Source: Polaromonas sp. YR568
GTDB lineage: Bacteria; Pseudomonadota; Gammaproteobacteria; Burkholderiales; Burkholderiaceae
NCBI GenBank assembly: GCA_945871335.1
Contig: CAMBWM010000082.1
Span: 1-9,360 of the forward strand
Reading direction: 5' to 3'
Length of the DNA stretch: 9,360 bases
Part shown: piece after piece, positions 6,811 to 9,360 of the stretch
Layout: the number at the start of each line of letters is the position of its first letter
Numbering within the stretch: the first letter of the stretch is position 1
Notes under the pieces: generated by a model
The model's database searches: none
The model's input: the letters and a program-made list of their open reading frames with translations, nothing else
What the model was told of the DNA's origin: nothing
Program-made: the position numbers and the translations under genes

Positions 6811-8277
6811 ATGCCCATGCTTTCACTTTCTATTTGTCTCCGTCTTACTGGTGCGCGCCTGGTGAAAAATGCCGCTGTGGTCTTGGGCGCCTGGTTTCTG
6901 GCTGTAAGCAGCGCAAGTGCGCAAAGCCCAGCCTCTGGTATGCAGGTGCAGCAGTTCACACTGGCCAATGGTCTGACTCTGATTGTTAAGCCTGACCGCC
7001 GGGCGCCGACGGTGGCGCACATGCTGTGGGTGCGGGTGGGCTCGATGGACGAAGTGGATGGAAGTTCCGGCGTAGCCCATGCCTTGGAACACATGATGTT
7101 CAAAGGCACGCCCACGCTCAAGCCCGGTGAATTTTCTCGCCGCATAGCGGCTTTGGGCGGGCGTGACAACGCCTTCACCAGCCGCGATGCCACCGCCTAC
7201 CACCAGCAGATTCCTGCAGCCCGCCTTGAAGAGGTAATGCAGCTGGAAGCCGACCGTTTTGCCAACACGCAGTGGGACGACGAAGAGTTCAAGCGAGAAA
7301 TTGAAGTCGTCAAGGAAGAGCGCCGTCTGCGCACGGAAGACGCGCCACGCTCGCAACTCTACGAATATGCCTACGCTGTGGCCTTCACGGCAGCGCCCTA
7401 CCGGCGGCCCATCGTCGGCTGGATGAGCGATCTGGACGCCATGACTTCGGCCGATCTGCGCACCTTTTATCGCCAGTGGTACGTGCCCGGCAATGCAGCC
7501 GTGGTCATCGCCGGGGATGTGGATGTGGCCCAGGTACGCGCATGGGCCGACAAATACTATGGCCGCATTCCCGCCGGGCTCATCCCCGCTCGAAAACCGC
7601 GCACCGAACCAGCCCAGAACGGTCTGCGCCAGATCGAACACAAAGCCATTGCCAGCCAGGCTTATGTCAGTCTCATGTTCAAAGTGCCGCAACTGGACAT
7701 CAGCGCCCTGACAGACGCGCCGCCCAAAGCTTCTGCTGCCAGCCGAGACGCTCTGGCGCTGACTGTATTGGCCGCGGTGCTTGACGGCTACAGCGGCGCC
7801 CGCCTGGACCGGGCCCTGACGCAAGGCGCTGATCGGGTAGCGGACAGTGCCGGTGCCTACAACGGCCTTTACGGCCGCGGGCCGCAGGTTTTTTCTCTTG
7901 ATGGCGTGCCGGCTGAAGGAAAAACGCCAAGCCAAATTCTGGCTGCGCTGCGCAAGCAAATTGACCGGATCGCCCGCGAAGGCGTCAGCCAGGGCGAACT
8001 TCAGCGCGTCAAAACCCAGTGGGTTGCCTCTGAAACTTACAAGCTGGACGCGATTTTCAGCCAGGCCAGAGAGCTCGGCAGTAATTGGCTTAACGGCTTC
8101 CCATTGGACGCTAACGCTCGCTTGGTGGCGCAGTTGCGCACCATCACAGCGCAAGAGGTGCAGTCTGTGGCCGCGCGCTATTTCGGCGACGAGCAATTGA
8201 CTCAGTCCACACTGGTGCCGCAGCCTCCCGACCCGAACCGCAAGCCCCGCCAGCCGGCCGCAGCTTCGCGCCATTGA
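6811..8277 (+). CDS. M16 family zinc metallopeptidase, catalytic subunit
   Basis: A 488-residue secreted M16B (pitrilysin-like) peptidase. The signal peptide has a hydrophobic core near residues 21-32 and a cleavage site after ASA (35-37). The inverted zinc motif HALEH is at 90-94, within GVAHALEHMMFKGT, and the third ligand is Glu169 or Glu170 in VVKEER, about 76 residues on, as the family requires. A second, inactive M16 domain fills the C-terminal half. There, the segment aligned with the usual substrate-binding Arg/Tyr element reads SGARLDRALTQGADRVADSAGAY and lacks the normal REKxGLxY form. The protein ends in a Pro-rich polar tail (from about 470). The downstream M16 gene follows by 16 bases, so the two are probably made together. 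The ATG at 6811 was chosen for the signal peptide; a second ATG at 6817 is equally possible. Confidence 0.93.
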   Translation: MPMLSLSICLRLTGARLVKNAAVVLGAWFLAVSSASAQSPASGMQVQQFTLANGLTLIVKPDRRAPTVAHMLWVRVGSMDEVDGSSGVAHALEHMMFKGTPTLKPGEFSRRIAALGGRDNAFTSRDATAYHQQIPAARLEEVMQLEADRFANTQWDDEEFKREIEVVKEERRLRTEDAPRSQLYEYAYAVAFTAAPYRRPIVGWMSDLDAMTSADLRTFYRQWYVPGNAAVVIAGDVDVAQVRAWADKYYGRIPAGLIPARKPRTEPAQNGLRQIEHKAIASQAYVSLMFKVPQLDISALTDAPPKASAASRDALALTVLAAVLDGYSGARLDRALTQGADRVADSAGAYNGLYGRGPQVFSLDGVPAEGKTPSQILAALRKQIDRIAREGVSQGELQRVKTQWVASETYKLDAIFSQARELGSNWLNGFPLDANARLVAQLRTITAQEVQSVAARYFGDEQLTQSTLVPQPPDPNRKPRQPAAASRH

Positions 8278-8293
8278 GACTGAAAGTGCAGCC

Positions 8294-9360
8294 ATGTTGA
8301 ACTCTTTTTTTTCGCGTCGCGCAATGCCCGGCCTGTTGTTTGGCCTGGTTCTCTTCATGCACAGCCTGAGCGCAAGGGCTGCATTGCCGATACAGCACTG
8401 GACCCAGGCCAGTGGTGCCAAGGTCTACCTGGTCGAGAGCCACGGCATTGCCATGTTGGACGTTCAGATTGACTTTGACGCCGGCGGCCGTCGCGACCCG
8501 GCTGATAAAGCCGGCCTGTCCAGTGCCATGTCACGCATGAGCGGCAAAGGCCTGGCTGGGCGCCAAGGCGCTATGGCGCTGGACGAAAATCAGCTCAGCG
8601 AAGCCTGGGCCGATCTGGGGGCGGTCTTTACGGTCAGCTCCGGCAGTGATCGCCTGAGTTTTTCGCTTCGCAGTTTGAGCTACCCGGACCTCTTGGCGCA
8701 GTCGGTGGCCCTGGCCTCCCGCCAGATCGGTGAGCCGGCCTTGCCCGAAGCCGTTTGGCAGCAGGAGCGCGACCGTATCAGCGCTGCTATTCGTGAGTCT
8801 GACACCCGACCTGCCAGCGTGGCGGGCAAAGCTTTTCGGGAAGCCGTCTATGGCGCCCACCCTTATGGCCTGCAAACCACGCCAGCCACGCTGGCGCGCA
8901 TCACCACAGCAGACATGCGGCAGTTTTATGCCCAGCATGTTGAGCCTTGCAGAGCCAAAGTCAGCGTGGTCGGCGACGTCACGCGGGCTCAAACCGATGC
9001 AATGGTCACTGCGCTGCTGGCCCGACTGCCTCAGCGTGATGCGGCGCGCTGCCAGGCTTTGCCGGCTGTGGCTGAAGTTCAGGCGCTGACTGCGCCGGTG
9101 AACCGGTCGCTTGCTTTTGAATCGGCCCAGGCGCATGTCTTGATCGGCCAGCCCGGCTACAAACGTGATGACCCTGATTTTTTTGCGCTCACTGTCGGTA
9201 ACTACACCTTGGGTGGCGGCGGTTTTGTGTCGCGACTGACCACCGAGGTACGTGAAAAGCGTGGCCTGACCTACAGCGTCTACAGCTTTTTTTCCCCCGG
9301 TCTGCATGCGGGTGCATTCACCATTGGTTTGCAGACGCGGCCCGACCAGGCGGCGCAGGC
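8294..9360 (+). CDS. M16 family peptidase-like protein, non-catalytic subunit (partial)
   Basis: Translated from the ATG at 8294, this frame stays open for 355 codons to the window edge, so the C-terminus is missing (perhaps 90 residues, judging from family length). A signal peptide is present: SRRAMPG basic start, hydrophobic core at 13-24, probable cleavage near residues 27-30. In the position of HxxEH the protein has SAMSR (77-81, within GLSSAMSRMSGKG), so both His ligands and the catalytic Glu are replaced. The C-terminal domain keeps GGGGFVSRL (307-315) and VREKRGLTYSVYS (319-331), including Arg320 and Tyr327, the substrate-binding pair in M16B enzymes. This is the pattern expected of the partner subunit in a heterodimeric peptidase. 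A weak GAAAG lies ahead of the ATG. Confidence 0.9.
   Translation, partial: MLNSFFSRRAMPGLLFGLVLFMHSLSARAALPIQHWTQASGAKVYLVESHGIAMLDVQIDFDAGGRRDPADKAGLSSAMSRMSGKGLAGRQGAMALDENQLSEAWADLGAVFTVSSGSDRLSFSLRSLSYPDLLAQSVALASRQIGEPALPEAVWQQERDRISAAIRESDTRPASVAGKAFREAVYGAHPYGLQTTPATLARITTADMRQFYAQHVEPCRAKVSVVGDVTRAQTDAMVTALLARLPQRDAARCQALPAVAEVQALTAPVNRSLAFESAQAHVLIGQPGYKRDDPDFFALTVGNYTLGGGGFVSRLTTEVREKRGLTYSVYSFFSPGLHAGAFTIGLQTRPDQAAQ

Noticed and set aside
6823..8421. Minus-strand open frame of 532 codons opposite the first M16 gene
   Set aside because: It lies antisense to a gene with clear zinc motif and signal peptide, and its translation is Arg-, His- and Gly-rich with no domain pattern. Long antisense frames are common opposite GC-rich coding sequence.
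8531..9307. Minus-strand open frame of 258 codons opposite the second M16 gene
   Set aside because: It is antisense to a recognisable M16 domain, has low-complexity basic composition and no family features.
8294..9360. Second M16 gene as a degraded pseudogene because HxxEH is missing
   Set aside because: The frame is fully open, it has a signal peptide and the Arg/Tyr element is intact, which fits a selected non-catalytic partner rather than decay.

Overview
The window reads as a chromosomal piece of a Burkholderiales betaproteobacterium, most likely Comamonadaceae-like. The reasons are a tripartite tricarboxylate transporter (TTT) operon with a Bug-type periplasmic receptor, an FtsY gene divergent from a paired M16 metallopeptidase locus, and moderately GC-rich codon usage. 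The assignment is inference from gene content; no rRNA or other phylogenetic marker is present. I found no tRNA, rRNA, insertion sequence, CRISPR array or phage gene.

Layout. At the left edge (1-8, minus strand) the start codon of an unseen gene lies behind a good Shine-Dalgarno sequence. A 338-base stretch (9-346) then has no convincing gene, but it holds a 30-bp interrupted palindrome (249-278) with a GTATAC core that looks like a GntR-type operator. Next comes a minus-strand cluster read from right to left: tctC (solute receptor), tctB (small membrane subunit), tctA (large permease subunit) and an alpha/beta hydrolase. Short gaps suggest one operon, in which the receptor captures an organic acid, TctAB imports it and the hydrolase may act on the imported compound or a derivative. 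The substrate cannot be read from the sequence.

The middle block is also on the minus strand: ftsY (signal recognition particle receptor), then 19 bases later a YnjF-like CDP-alcohol phosphatidyltransferase, then a small one-helix membrane protein of unknown function with a TTG start. All three are linked to the membrane.

Divergent from ftsY, across 84 bases, two M16 peptidase genes run on the plus strand. Both encode probable signal peptides. The first has the zinc motif HxxEH but a degenerate C-terminal Arg/Tyr element. The second has lost HxxEH but keeps the Arg/Tyr element. This is the pattern of a heterodimeric periplasmic peptidase whose active site is shared between subunits. The second gene runs off the right edge.

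Most of the window is ordinary, well-organised coding sequence. The best leads are the palindrome in the left gap, the complementary M16 pair, the two possible starts of TctC, and the unknown small membrane protein downstream of the YnjF homologue.
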